DNA of 64,000 nt from Spartobacteria bacterium. GTDB taxonomy: Bacteria; Verrucomicrobiota; Verrucomicrobiia; Chthoniobacterales; UBA10450. Below the pieces are notes generated by a model that was not told the origin of the DNA, ran no database searches, and saw only the letters and a list, made by a program, of their open reading frames with translations. The DNA is taken from the NCBI GenBank assembly GCA_003167555.1, contig PMSN01000003.1, positions 186,001 through 250,000 of the forward strand. Direction: 5' to 3'. Positions 27,698 through 35,881 of the stretch are shown here, piece after piece. Within the stretch, counting starts at the first letter, position 1. Every line of letters starts with the position of its first letter. Position numbers and translations under genes: made by a program.

Positions 27698-28879
27698 TTA
27701 CCTCAGCTCGTCGTTCGTTTCCGCGAACGCTTTCACGGCGAATTCCAAATCTTCGCGGGAATGCGCGGCCGAGACCTGCGTGCGCACGCGGGCGGTTCCG
27801 TGCGGCACCACCGGATAGAAAAAGCCGATGACGTAAACGCTTTTCTCGAGCATGCGCGCCGCGAATTTTTGTGAAAGTGCGGCATCGCCCAGCATGATCG
27901 GCACGATCGGGTGCGTGCCGGGTTTGATCGTCAGGCCGCGCTCCGTCAACGCCGCGCGAAAGAACTTCGTGTTCTCCTCCAGCTTGTCGCGCAGCTCCGT
28001 CGATTCACTCAGCAACTCGAGCGCTTTGATCGACGCGGCCACGATCGGTGGCGCCAGCGTGTTCGAAAAAAGATAGGGGCGCGATCGCTGGCGGAGGAGC
28101 TCGACGATCCGCTTGCGCGCGCTGGTAAAGCCGCCGCTCGCGCCGCCGAGCGCTTTCCCGAGCGTGCCGGTGATGATGTCGATGCGGCCCATCACGCCGC
28201 GATACTCGTGCGTGCCGCGGCCGGTGGCGCCGAGAAAGCCGGTCGCGTGCGCATCGTCAATCATCGTGAGCGCCCGGTGTTTTTCCGCCAGCTCACAAAT
28301 CGCTCCGAGCTCGGCGATGGTGCCGTCCATCGAAAAACAACCATCCGTCGCGATCAGACGCACCCGCGCGCCGCTGGCCTCGACCAGTTTCGCTTCGAGA
28401 TCAGCCATGTCGTTGTGCTTGTAACGAAAGCGCTGCGCTTTGCACAGGCGGACGCCGTCAATGATCGACGCGTGATTCAGCTCGTCGGAAATGATCGCAT
28501 CCTCGGCACCGAGCAACGTCTCGAACAAGCCGCCGTTTGCGTCGAAGGCCGACGGATAAAGAATCGTGTCCTCGGTCCCAAGAAATTTCGTGAGCGCGCC
28601 TTCGAGATCCTTGTGGATGTCCTGCGTGCCGCAAATGAAACGGACGCTGGCCATGCCGAAGCCATGAGTGTCGAGCGCTTCCTTCGCTGCGGCGATGAGC
28701 GCGGGATGATTGGCCAGGCCGAGATAATTGTTCGCGCACATGTTGAGGACGCGGCGGCCGCCGGTGATTTCGATCTTCGCATCCTGCGGGCTGGTGATGA
28801 TGCGCTCGGTTTTGTAGAGCCCTTGCGATCTGATTTCCGCGAGCGTGTTTGCGAGTTGCTGATCGAATTCCTCCAGCAT
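27698..28879 (-). CDS. kbl: Glycine C-acetyltransferase (2-amino-3-ketobutyrate CoA ligase)
   Basis: 393 residues from ATG 28879 ([11 protein letters not shown]), which matches the E. coli enzyme start; a start 36 bases upstream is also open. PLP-dependent cleavage of 2-amino-3-ketobutyrate to glycine and acetyl-CoA, the second step of threonine breakdown. Blocks: [51 protein letters not shown], and [14 protein letters not shown] with the PLP-binding Lys. Its partner tdh lies 1.8 kb away on the same strand, separated by a lipoprotein gene and a toxin-antitoxin pair instead of directly adjoining. Confidence 0.95.
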   Translation of the reverse strand: MLEEFDQQLANTLAEIRSQGLYKTERIITSPQDAKIEITGGRRVLNMCANNYLGLANHPALIAAAKEALDTHGFGMASVRFICGTQDIHKDLEGALTKFLGTEDTILYPSAFDANGGLFETLLGAEDAIISDELNHASIIDGVRLCKAQRFRYKHNDMADLEAKLVEASGARVRLIATDGCFSMDGTIAELGAICELAEKHRALTMIDDAHATGFLGATGRGTHEYRGVMGRIDIITGTLGKALGGASGGFTSARKRIVELLRQRSRPYLFSNTLAPPIVAASIKALELLSESTELRDKLEENTKFFRAALTERGLTIKPGTHPIVPIMLGDAALSQKFAARMLEKSVYVIGFFYPVVPHGTARVRTQVSAAHSREDLEFAVKAFAETNDELR

Positions 28880-28956
28880 GCGATAAGAATAGGCAGATCG
28901 ATCGCGAATCGACAAAGTTAATCAACTAACGCGACAGACTGTGCCGGCGATTGTTT

Positions 28957-29108
28957 GTCATTCCGAGCCGCGGAGACGGCGAGGGACCTCACAAACGCTC
29001 AAGCGCTTTCGCGAAAGACCGCGCGTGTTCGTTGGACGAAGCGTGATGGTTTCAGATGTCGCAGTTGCAGGTGGGAGGTCCCTCGTCGTCTGTGCGGCTT
29101 GGGATGAC
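28957..29108 (+). mobile_element. MITE-like repeat, family A copy 3
   Basis: 152 bp bounded by GTCATTCCGAGCC and GGGATGAC, with imperfect ~34-bp inverted arms. The interior box GCTCAAGCGCTTTCGCG and the right-hand GCAGGTGGGAGGTCCCTCG match copy 1 read in reverse. The kbl-lipoprotein gap (28880-29202, 323 bp) holds this element. The rest of that gap shows only an AT-rich stretch at 29165-29200 that may contain the promoter of the next gene. Confidence 0.75.
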
Positions 29109-29202
29109 AGCGCCCCGATCCGCCATCTAGTTGTTTCGGGGTGATCAATTCCCGAAAAATACTCTTGCATGGGGTTGTGAATAACTGTTAATAACCTCCC
29201 GA

Positions 29203-29943
29203 TTGCATAACCGGGATTATTTTTCTCTCTTTTTTCTCGCAGGCCTCGCCCTCTTTCTAAGTGCGTGCGAGACGACGACGACGAGGACGCGAGTGACGAC
29301 GGCGCTGCCGAAATATGAGCCGCCGCTGACCAAGCGCGATTTCCAAAACGTCCGCACGACTGCTTACACGCACACGGAGTCGGATCATCTGGCGTATGGC
29401 AGACATAACGCGCTCGGCGGCCAACTCCACGCGGCGAGCGGCGCCATTCGCCGCGCGGAATATGCGCCGCGGGCGGAGCAAGTCACTTCCGCGGATTCGA
29501 GCGACTTCCGCCGCATCTCCTATTCGCCTTCTTCCATTCTCCAGCCGTTCTCGCTGGAATCGCGCACGACGACGAAACTGGTAAAGACGAAACACGGAAC
29601 GAAACGCGTCACGGTCACAAAGAAGCCGCAAATCGGGAGCGCGGCGGCCGATTGGTCGCGCTGGCCGGCCGGGACAATCTTCCGGCTTCTCTCCACGGGC
29701 CAGGTGTATCGTGTGGAGGATTACGGTTGGGCGCTCGCCGGTCGCAACACGATCGATCTCTACATGCCGAGTCGCAGCTCGATGAACTCGTGGGGCGCGC
29801 ACGACGAAGGGATCCAGATCCTGCGCTGGGGCGATCCGAACCAAAGTCTGCGCCTCCTGCAAGCGCACCAGGGTTATCGTCATATTCGCCGGATGGTGCT
29901 CGAGCTTCAGGGCAGCGACGCCGAAGCGGCCGCGTTGCAGTAG
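29203..29943 (+). CDS. Putative lipoprotein with 3D (MltA/RlpA-like) domain
   Basis: About 246 residues. The N-terminus is a lipoprotein signal: FFLAGLALFLSAC with the lipobox Cys near residue 22, followed by a Thr-rich linker. The C-terminal part (AGTIFRLLSTGQVYRVEDYG ... GRNTIDLYMPS, given in parts) is the double-psi barrel '3D' domain with its two conserved Asp in VEDYG and TIDLY, found in peptidoglycan lytic transglycosylase MltA and related proteins. YTHTESDH near residue 55 is the start of that barrel. Predicted role is peptidoglycan cleavage or binding at the outer membrane. The start is a TTG without Shine-Dalgarno and is the weak point. Confidence 0.7.
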   Translation: MHNRDYFSLFFLAGLALFLSACETTTTRTRVTTALPKYEPPLTKRDFQNVRTTAYTHTESDHLAYGRHNALGGQLHAASGAIRRAEYAPRAEQVTSADSSDFRRISYSPSSILQPFSLESRTTTKLVKTKHGTKRVTVTKKPQIGSAAADWSRWPAGTIFRLLSTGQVYRVEDYGWALAGRNTIDLYMPSRSSMNSWGAHDEGIQILRWGDPNQSLRLLQAHQGYRHIRRMVLELQGSDAEAAALQ

Positions 29944-30012
29944 TCGAGAGTCAACCGCAGCTGATCCCAAGGACAGCGGGTTCCAAACCGCCCAAGACCG
30001 AGCCCAGTCGGG

Positions 30013-30267
30013 TTAACGATACACGTCCTTGCGATGTCCGATTGCCCCAACCCAGACAAAGTGTGCAGCAGAGTCTACTCGATAGAGCACACGATACTGT
30101 CCAACTCTTATTCGATAACCGTCGGATCCTTTTAGTTTCTTGAAGCCGGGCGGAAATGGATCGTCAATCATCGCGCGCAATGCTTTAACGATTCGCTCGC
30201 GCGCTTGCCCGGATAGCCTGGCCAGCTCCTTTTCAGCAGAACGCTTGACCTCAACGCGCCAACTCAC
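30013..30267 (-). CDS. RelE/ParE-family toxin
   Basis: 84 residues with the RelE fold signature: VEVKRSAEKELARL at the N-terminus, KKLKGSDGYRIRVGQYRVLYRV in the centre (basic residues that contact mRNA) and a C-terminal GHRKDVYR. RelE toxins cleave mRNA in the ribosomal A site. The GTG start overlaps the stop of the antitoxin gene as GTGA, so the pair is translationally coupled. It lies between kbl and tdh. Confidence 0.88.
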   Translation of the reverse strand: MSWRVEVKRSAEKELARLSGQARERIVKALRAMIDDPFPPGFKKLKGSDGYRIRVGQYRVLYRVDSAAHFVWVGAIGHRKDVYR

Positions 30268-30449
30268 GCATTCAAATCGCGCAGCACATCTTCCAGCGGC
30301 CTGCTCGGTTCGTCACGCCGGGATTCGAGCAACAAGCTGTCCTCTAAATCTTCTCGCAGCTCTTGATCGGAGACGAGAAACTCGATGACTCGATCGCGCT
30401 CCTCAGCCGGAAGCGCTTTGATTTCCGCGATCACTTCAGCCGCGCTCAT
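30264..30449 (-). CDS. Antitoxin of the RelE-type pair
   Basis: 61 residues, acidic and helical (AEVIAEIKALPAEERDRVIEF), with a charged C-terminal tail (RRDEPSRPLEDVLRDLN) of the kind that wraps a RelE toxin. It lacks an obvious DNA-binding domain of a named class, but the 'ALPAEERxxVIEFL' start recurs in small antitoxins. Upstream of the toxin with a 4-bp overlap, the standard order. Confidence 0.75.
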   Translation of the reverse strand: MSAAEVIAEIKALPAEERDRVIEFLVSDQELREDLEDSLLLESRRDEPSRPLEDVLRDLNA

Positions 30450-30502
30450 ATGTCGATCCTAGCGCGAACTTATCAAAGAAACAACGGTCCGCTCCTCATC
30501 GA

Positions 30503-30691
30503 TCAAAAATTGCGCGGCGCGTATCGTGCCACGAGATCTTGTTTAGTGGTCTGATAATTGTCGTACAAAGCCTTGGCCTTCGCCTTCCATGTCCCCCGTG
30601 GATTTGTGATTATTTGTATCGCGCCAAAGCGTTCCGTTAAACCCGGCACATCTCGACGGGGAATGTCGAAGATTACGTAGGGCGCAGTTGG
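30503..30691 (-). pseudogene. Open frame directly behind tdh, possible gene remnant
   Basis: Immediately after the tdh stop (30692-30694) the same frame continues open for 62 codons to TGA at 30503-30505. It has no ATG, GTG or TTG in a usable place: APYVIFDIPRRDVPGLTERF ... TNPRGTWKAKAKALYDNYQT ... RYAPRNF. The protein-like composition, next to a toxin-antitoxin pair, suggests the 3' end of a lost gene, but chance cannot be excluded. No family assigned. Confidence 0.25.
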
Positions 30692-31720
30692 TTATGCAGC
30701 CCAGTCGAGAATGATCTTTCCCGAGTTCCCTGATTTCATCAGCTCGAAGGCTTCGTGGAATTCCGTGTAGGGGAAGCGGTGGGTGATGACAGGCGAAATA
30801 TCAAGCCCGCTTTGGATGAGCGCAGTCATCTTGTACCACGTCTCAAACATCTCGCGGCCGTAAATTCCTTTGATGGTCAGGCCGTGGAAGACGACGAGGT
30901 TCCAATCGATCGCCGCGCTGCCGGGCATGATGCCGAGCATGGCGATGCGCCCGCCATTCACCATCACGTCGAGCATGTCGGTGAACGCCTTTGGATTGCC
31001 AGACATCTCCAGGCCGACATCGAAGCCTTCGCGCATCTCGAGTTCGTGCATGGCGTCCTGTAAATTGCGCTCGCGCACATCGATCGCCAGCGTCGCGCCC
31101 ATCTTGCGCGCGAGATCGAGCCGGTAGGGATTCACGTCCGTAATTACAACTTTGCGGGCGCCGGCCATCTTCGCGATCGGCACCGCCATGCAACCGATCG
31201 GGCCCGCGCCCGTGATGAGCACATCTTCGCCGACGAGATCGAAAGATAACGCGGTGTGCACGGCGTTGCCGAGCGGATCGGAACAGGAAATGACGTCGAG
31301 CGAAATCTTCGGATCGCACCGCCAGAGGTTTGCGCTCGGGACTGAGACATATTCAGCGAAACCACCGGGACGATTGACGCCGATCCCTTTCGTATTCGGG
31401 CAAAGATGCCGACGCCCGGCCAGGCAATTCCGGCAATGACCACACACGATGTGTCCCTCGGTTGTGACCAGTTCGCCTTCCTTGAAATCGCGCACCGCGC
31501 TGCCGACGCGATCGATCACGCCGACGAATTCATGTCCGATCACCATCGGGACCGGGATCGTTTTCTGCGCCCACGCATCCCAGTTATAGATATGGACGTC
31601 GGTGCCGCAGATCGAAGCTTTCTGCACGCGCATCAACACGTCGTTAGGCCCGATCTCGGGGATCGGGACTTCTTCCAACCCGAGTCCCGGTTTCCGCTCG
31701 CGTTTCACGAGCGCTGGCAT
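30692..31720 (-). CDS. tdh: L-threonine 3-dehydrogenase
   Basis: 342 residues from ATG 31720 ([12 protein letters not shown]), against 341 in E. coli; an open upstream extension has no family support. Zinc- and NAD-dependent oxidation of threonine to 2-amino-3-ketobutyrate, the substrate of Kbl. Visible: catalytic-zinc ICGTDVHIY and GHEFVG, structural-zinc [15 protein letters not shown], and Rossmann motif [17 protein letters not shown]. It would act together with kbl at 27698-28879. Divergent from cdsA. Confidence 0.95.
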   Translation of the reverse strand: MPALVKRERKPGLGLEEVPIPEIGPNDVLMRVQKASICGTDVHIYNWDAWAQKTIPVPMVIGHEFVGVIDRVGSAVRDFKEGELVTTEGHIVCGHCRNCLAGRRHLCPNTKGIGVNRPGGFAEYVSVPSANLWRCDPKISLDVISCSDPLGNAVHTALSFDLVGEDVLITGAGPIGCMAVPIAKMAGARKVVITDVNPYRLDLARKMGATLAIDVRERNLQDAMHELEMREGFDVGLEMSGNPKAFTDMLDVMVNGGRIAMLGIMPGSAAIDWNLVVFHGLTIKGIYGREMFETWYKMTALIQSGLDISPVITHRFPYTEFHEAFELMKSGNSGKIILDWAA

Positions 31721-31845
31721 CGTTTTGCTCACGGCGATGAAATTAAGCTGGAGCCGTGCGGGCGGCAATCTCTGAAAGTTCCAACCGCGAATCAGGAAGC
31801 CTTCCGCGCTTGCGTTTGCCAGGATGATTTCGGATTGTGCTGCGA

Positions 31846-32763
31846 ATGGCCGAGACGCTCGAGCGCGGCGTCGCACCGAAATCCGCGACGCCGCGCTCTG
31901 TATTTATTTTTCGTTTCGCCAGCACGATTGTTCTCTGGTCGATCGCGCTGGGCATTATCTTTTCCGGTTACGAGATCGCGTTCTTCGCGTTGATCGGCAC
32001 GCTCGGGATGCTCTCGCTCTGGGAATTCTACGGGATGCTCGATCACAAGGCGCTCCCGAACTTCAAGATCACCGCCATGATCTGCGGCGCCGTGATGTTG
32101 TGCGGGAGTTTCTATTATTATTCGCGGATCGGGCCCGGCCATTCCTACGACTTCGAGATGGCGGTGCTGCTCTTTTTTCTGCTCACGGTTTTCACCCGGC
32201 AAATGTTCGACGGCCTCCGCGAAGACGCTCCGCTCCGGACAATGGCCTACACAATCTTCGGCCTGCTGTATGTGCTCTGGCTTTACAATTTCATCACGAA
32301 GATTGTCTACGTGGTGCCGCGTTCGCCCACGGGCGCGGTCACCGGCCAGTTTTACGTGCTCTATCTCGTGGCCATCACAAAATTCAGCGACATGGGCGCG
32401 TATCTCACCGGCAGTTTGATCGGCCGGCACCAGATGATTCCGCACATCAGCCCGAAGAAAACTTGGGAAGGTTTTTTCGGCGCGCTGGTGTTCTCGCTTC
32501 TGGCCAGCTGGGGCATGTTCAAGTTGATGCCCGGGAATCTGGCGGCGCTGAATTGGACGCACGCGACCGTGCTTGGATTGCTCCTCGGGTTTGCCGCCGT
32601 CATTGGCGATCTCGCGGAATCAATCGTGAAACGCAGCACGGGCGTGAAAGATTCCGGAAATCTTCTGCCGGGAATCGGCGGCGCACTCGACCTGGTCGAC
32701 AGTCTGCTCTTCACCGCGCCGCTTTTGTTTTTCTACCTCAGGCTCGTGATTCGTGTGCCGTAA
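31846..32763 (+). CDS. cdsA: Phosphatidate cytidylyltransferase
   Basis: About 305 residues with eight or so membrane segments. Makes CDP-diacylglycerol from CTP and phosphatidate. The C-terminal CDS signature is present in variant form: [20 protein letters not shown] followed by GALDLVDS, where E. coli-type enzymes have [27 protein letters not shown] and [13 protein letters not shown] are the other conserved blocks. ATG 31846 is preferred to an in-frame GTG at 31837. It heads the cdsA-dxr-rseP order that is common in bacteria; the usual upstream uppS and frr are not here. Confidence 0.92.
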   Translation: MAETLERGVAPKSATPRSVFIFRFASTIVLWSIALGIIFSGYEIAFFALIGTLGMLSLWEFYGMLDHKALPNFKITAMICGAVMLCGSFYYYSRIGPGHSYDFEMAVLLFFLLTVFTRQMFDGLREDAPLRTMAYTIFGLLYVLWLYNFITKIVYVVPRSPTGAVTGQFYVLYLVAITKFSDMGAYLTGSLIGRHQMIPHISPKKTWEGFFGALVFSLLASWGMFKLMPGNLAALNWTHATVLGLLLGFAAVIGDLAESIVKRSTGVKDSGNLLPGIGGALDLVDSLLFTAPLLFFYLRLVIRVP

Positions 32764-32784
32764 GAATTCCTGTCTGCTTGTCTT

Positions 32785-33981
32785 ATGAAACGCAAACGTG
32801 TTGTCGTTCTCGGCGCCACTGGGTCGATCGGTGAGAGCGCGCTGAAAGTGGCGCACGACATTCCGGATCGGATGGAAATCGTGGGCCTGGCGGCGAACAG
32901 CAACGCGGCCAAGCTCGCGGCGCAAGCGAACCGGGTCCGGCCGAAAGCAGTTTGCCTGGTCGATGAATCAAAGCTGGGCGAATTGCGCGGCGCGCTCGAG
33001 TACCAGCCGCGGATTTTTTCCGGCGAGAATGGATTGATCGAAATCGCGTGTCTCGATGAGGCGGAGATGGTGTTGGTGGCAGTGGTGGGGACGGGTGGAT
33101 TGCGACCGGCGCTGGCGGCGATCGAGGCGGGGAAGGATCTCGCGGTGGCCAGCAAGGAGATTTTGGTGATGGCGGGGGAGATCGTGATGAAGGCCGCGAG
33201 GGGGAAGGGCGTTCAGGTGTTGCCGGTCGATAGTGAACACAATGCTATTTTTCAATGCCTCGATTCTCAAAGACAACGCCGAACGCCGAACGCCGAACGC
33301 CCAACGCCGAACGAAGATAGGGACGTGCGGCGGTTGATTTTGACGGCGTCGGGCGGGCCGTTTCGGAACACGCCTAACGAGCAGTTCGAATCGATCACGA
33401 TGGAACAGGCGCTGCGGCATCCGACTTGGAACATGGGGCCGAAGATCACGATCGATTCGGCGACGCTCTTCAACAAGGGACTCGAGATGATCGAGGCGCA
33501 TTGGCTGTTCGGAGTGGAAATGAAACGCGTGGAGGTGGTGATCCATCCGCAGAGCATCGTCCATTCGATGGTGGAGTTTGCGGATGGTTCGGTGCTCGCA
33601 CAGCTCAGTCACTCGGACATGTGTTTCCCGATTCAATACGCGGTGACGTGGCCGGAGCGCGTGCCGAATTCATTGCCGCCGCTCGATTTCGGGAAGTTGT
33701 CGAAGCTCGAATTCGCGACGCCGCGCTACGATGATTTTCCTGCGCTCAACCTGGCCCGACGCGCGGGAGAAGTCGGTGGCACATTGCCCGCGGTTCTAAA
33801 CGCGAGCAACGAGATCGCGGTCGCCGCGTTCCTCGCCAAACAGATTTCCTTTCCGCGCATCTGGCAGACGGTCGAAGAAGTGATGGACCGGCACAGTCCC
33901 GTTGCGCAGCCGACGCTCGATGCCATATTGCGGGCCGATCAATGGGCGCGGGCAGAGGCGGCAGAGACGTTGAGGCGTTGA
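32785..33981 (+). CDS. dxr: 1-deoxy-D-xylulose 5-phosphate reductoisomerase
   Basis: 398 residues. Second step of the MEP isoprenoid pathway, NADPH- and Mg-dependent. VVLGATGSIGESALKV binds NADPH. VASKEILVMAGE, LPVDSEHNAIFQCL (Asp and Glu metal ligands), LTASGGPFR, WNMGPKITIDSATLFNKGLE and HPQSIVHSMVEF are all present, so the enzyme should work. Between HNAIFQCLDSQ and LILTASGG is an extra stretch reading RQRRTPNAERPTPNED, encoded by heptamer repeats at 33274-33315. This lies at an exposed loop next to the metal site. Fosmidomycin would be the known inhibitor of the family. Confidence 0.96.
   Translation: MKRKRVVVLGATGSIGESALKVAHDIPDRMEIVGLAANSNAAKLAAQANRVRPKAVCLVDESKLGELRGALEYQPRIFSGENGLIEIACLDEAEMVLVAVVGTGGLRPALAAIEAGKDLAVASKEILVMAGEIVMKAARGKGVQVLPVDSEHNAIFQCLDSQRQRRTPNAERPTPNEDRDVRRLILTASGGPFRNTPNEQFESITMEQALRHPTWNMGPKITIDSATLFNKGLEMIEAHWLFGVEMKRVEVVIHPQSIVHSMVEFADGSVLAQLSHSDMCFPIQYAVTWPERVPNSLPPLDFGKLSKLEFATPRYDDFPALNLARRAGEVGGTLPAVLNASNEIAVAAFLAKQISFPRIWQTVEEVMDRHSPVAQPTLDAILRADQWARAEAAETLRR
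33274..33315 (+). repeat. Heptamer tandem repeat (CAACGCC/GAACGCC) inside dxr
   Basis: Six 7-bp units: CAACGCC, three of GAACGCC, CAACGCC, then GAACGAA. The array is 42 bp, a multiple of three, and is translated in frame as QRRTPNAERPTPNE. The same heptamer family recurs at 36763, 40027, 52660, 52735 and 59567. Confidence 0.85.
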
Positions 33982-34065
33982 ATTGTTGAAGCGTTGAATC
34001 GTCAAACTGGCCGACCGTCGCGCGAAATCAGTTCACGAATCACCAGTCACTAATCACGGCTTTCA

Positions 34066-35487
34066 ATGCTTGCTTCCGCCTTTCGCGTTTTCTTCATCGT
34101 CCTCGAGGTCATCGTCCTCTTTAACCTGCTGATCGTCGTGCACGAGCTGGGGCATTTCCTGGCGGCGCGCTGGCGTGGACTCTTCATCGAGAAGTTCGGC
34201 ATCTGGTTTGGGAAACCGCTCTGGAAGAAAACGATCAACGGCGTCCAGTACTCGTTAGGCTCGATCCCGTGCGGCGGGTTTGTCGCGCTCCCGCAGCTGG
34301 CGCCAATGGATATCATCGAGGGCAAAGCCGACGTCGATCGCGCAAAGCTGCCGCCGATTTCGGCGCTGGATAAAATCATCGTCGCTGTCGCCGGGCCGCT
34401 CTTCAGTCTGCTGTTGGCACTGGCTTTCGCGTGCATCGTCTGGGCGGTCGGCCATCCGGTGAGCGAATCCGACATGACGACCGTGGTCGGTTATGTCGAA
34501 AAAGATTCGCCGGCGGCGCAGTCCGGCATCCAGGCCGGCGACAAGATTCTGGAAGTGGACGGAAAGCGTGTGACCCGGTTTTCCGGGATGAACGACAGCG
34601 TGATCTGGAATGTCGTGCGCAGCGAAGGCGACACCATCCCGTTCAAGGTCGAGCGCGCCGGACAAATCAAGGTGTTTGACGTGGTGCCGCACAAGGCGCC
34701 GACGCGCGGCTGGCGCCGGAAAAATTTGCGGCAGGTAATGATCTATCCGGCCGTGACGCCGGTGATCGAGAAGGTGCAGCCGAACACGCCCGCAGCGGCG
34801 GCGGGCTTGCGGAATGGCGACGTGATTCTCACTCTGAACGGCCAGCCGATTTTCCATTGGGCCGCGCTCTCCGAGTTCATCGAGGCGCACGGAGAGCAAC
34901 CCATCACGCTGCAAGTGCGACGCGATGGAAGCATCGTCGAGGCGCGGGTCGAGCCGAAGATTTTGCCGGGCGAGAAAAAACCGCGCATCGGGATCGAATG
35001 GGACGCGAGCGGAAAGATGTCGCTCTCCCATCCGAATCCGGTCGAGCAAGTCTACAACAGCGTGACGAGCACGTTGAACACGATCGGCGCGGTCGCTTCA
35101 CCGAAATCCGAAATCGGGCCGCAACACATGAGCGGGCCGCTCGGCATCGGCCGCGTTTATTACCTTTTGTTTCAGAGCGAACGCGGCTGGCAATTGGCGC
35201 TCTGGTTCAGCGTGATCCTGAATGTGAATCTCGCGATCCTGAACATGCTGCCGATTCCCGTCCTCGATGGCGGCCACATTGTTCTCGCCATCATCGAATC
35301 CATCCGGCGCAAGCCGGTGAACATTCGCCTGCTCGAAGTGATCCAGACCGCCTGCGCGGCCTTGATCATCGGATACATGCTCTACGTGACGTTCTTCGAC
35401 GTGCAGGATTTGCCTTTCATCCGGAACAGGCTCGAAAAGATCGACTCGCAGTCGACACCGCCGGCCAAGCCGACGCCCGCTCCGTAA
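34066..35487 (+). CDS. rseP: RIP metalloprotease RseP (site-2 protease family)
   Basis: 473 residues. Membrane-embedded zinc protease that cuts anti-sigma factors and signal-peptide remnants. Zinc motif VVHELGHFLAAR near residue 25-36, third-helix metal ligand in PIPVLDGGHIV (~403-413), and two PDZ domains between them (YVEKDSPAAQSGIQAGDKIL at ~144-163 and VIEKVQPNTPAAAAGLRNGD at ~232-251). The tail is Pro-rich. It follows dxr as in many bacteria. 84 bp between them hold simple repeats. Confidence 0.95.
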   Translation: MLASAFRVFFIVLEVIVLFNLLIVVHELGHFLAARWRGLFIEKFGIWFGKPLWKKTINGVQYSLGSIPCGGFVALPQLAPMDIIEGKADVDRAKLPPISALDKIIVAVAGPLFSLLLALAFACIVWAVGHPVSESDMTTVVGYVEKDSPAAQSGIQAGDKILEVDGKRVTRFSGMNDSVIWNVVRSEGDTIPFKVERAGQIKVFDVVPHKAPTRGWRRKNLRQVMIYPAVTPVIEKVQPNTPAAAAGLRNGDVILTLNGQPIFHWAALSEFIEAHGEQPITLQVRRDGSIVEARVEPKILPGEKKPRIGIEWDASGKMSLSHPNPVEQVYNSVTSTLNTIGAVASPKSEIGPQHMSGPLGIGRVYYLLFQSERGWQLALWFSVILNVNLAILNMLPIPVLDGGHIVLAIIESIRRKPVNIRLLEVIQTACAALIIGYMLYVTFFDVQDLPFIRNRLEKIDSQSTPPAKPTPAP

Positions 35488-35542
35488 GCGCGGCTGAAAT
35501 TGCGTCCGAGGCCGGAGGCCGATATATTCCCGGTCACGTCCT

Positions 35543-35878
35543 ATGAATGCTGCCATGACTACGACCGCTTTTACTCTCGACGGTTATCGCATCGTGAAAA
35601 CTTTCGGCGTCGTGCGCGGGATCATCGTGCGCTCGCGTTCGATCTTCGGGACGATCGGCGCGGGGTTGCAAACTCTCATCGGAGGAAACATCACGATTCT
35701 TTCTAATCTGTGCGAGCGGACGCGGCAGGACGCGCTTGACCAAATGCTGGAACACGCGCGCGCGCTCGGCGCGAATGCCGTCATCGGTTTGCGCTACGAT
35801 GCCACCGAGATCATGGACGGCGTGACGGAAGTTCTGTGTTACGGCACGGCGGTGCTCGTCGAGCCAAGTTCCGCCTGA
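35543..35878 (+). CDS. YbjQ/DUF74-type putative heavy-metal-binding protein
   Basis: 111 residues, typical length. [20 protein letters not shown] at the N-terminus and [20 protein letters not shown] (~74-93), CYGTAVLV near the end, define the UPF0145/YbjQ family, which forms ring-like pentamers. The biochemical role is not settled. Its stop is four bases before ispG, so they share a transcript. Confidence 0.9.
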   Translation: MNAAMTTTAFTLDGYRIVKTFGVVRGIIVRSRSIFGTIGAGLQTLIGGNITILSNLCERTRQDALDQMLEHARALGANAVIGLRYDATEIMDGVTEVLCYGTAVLVEPSSA

Positions 35879-35881
35879 CGA

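Noticed and set aside
33274-33315. CRISPR-like array in dxr
   Set aside because: Units are 7 bp without spacers and are translated in frame; no cas genes nearby.
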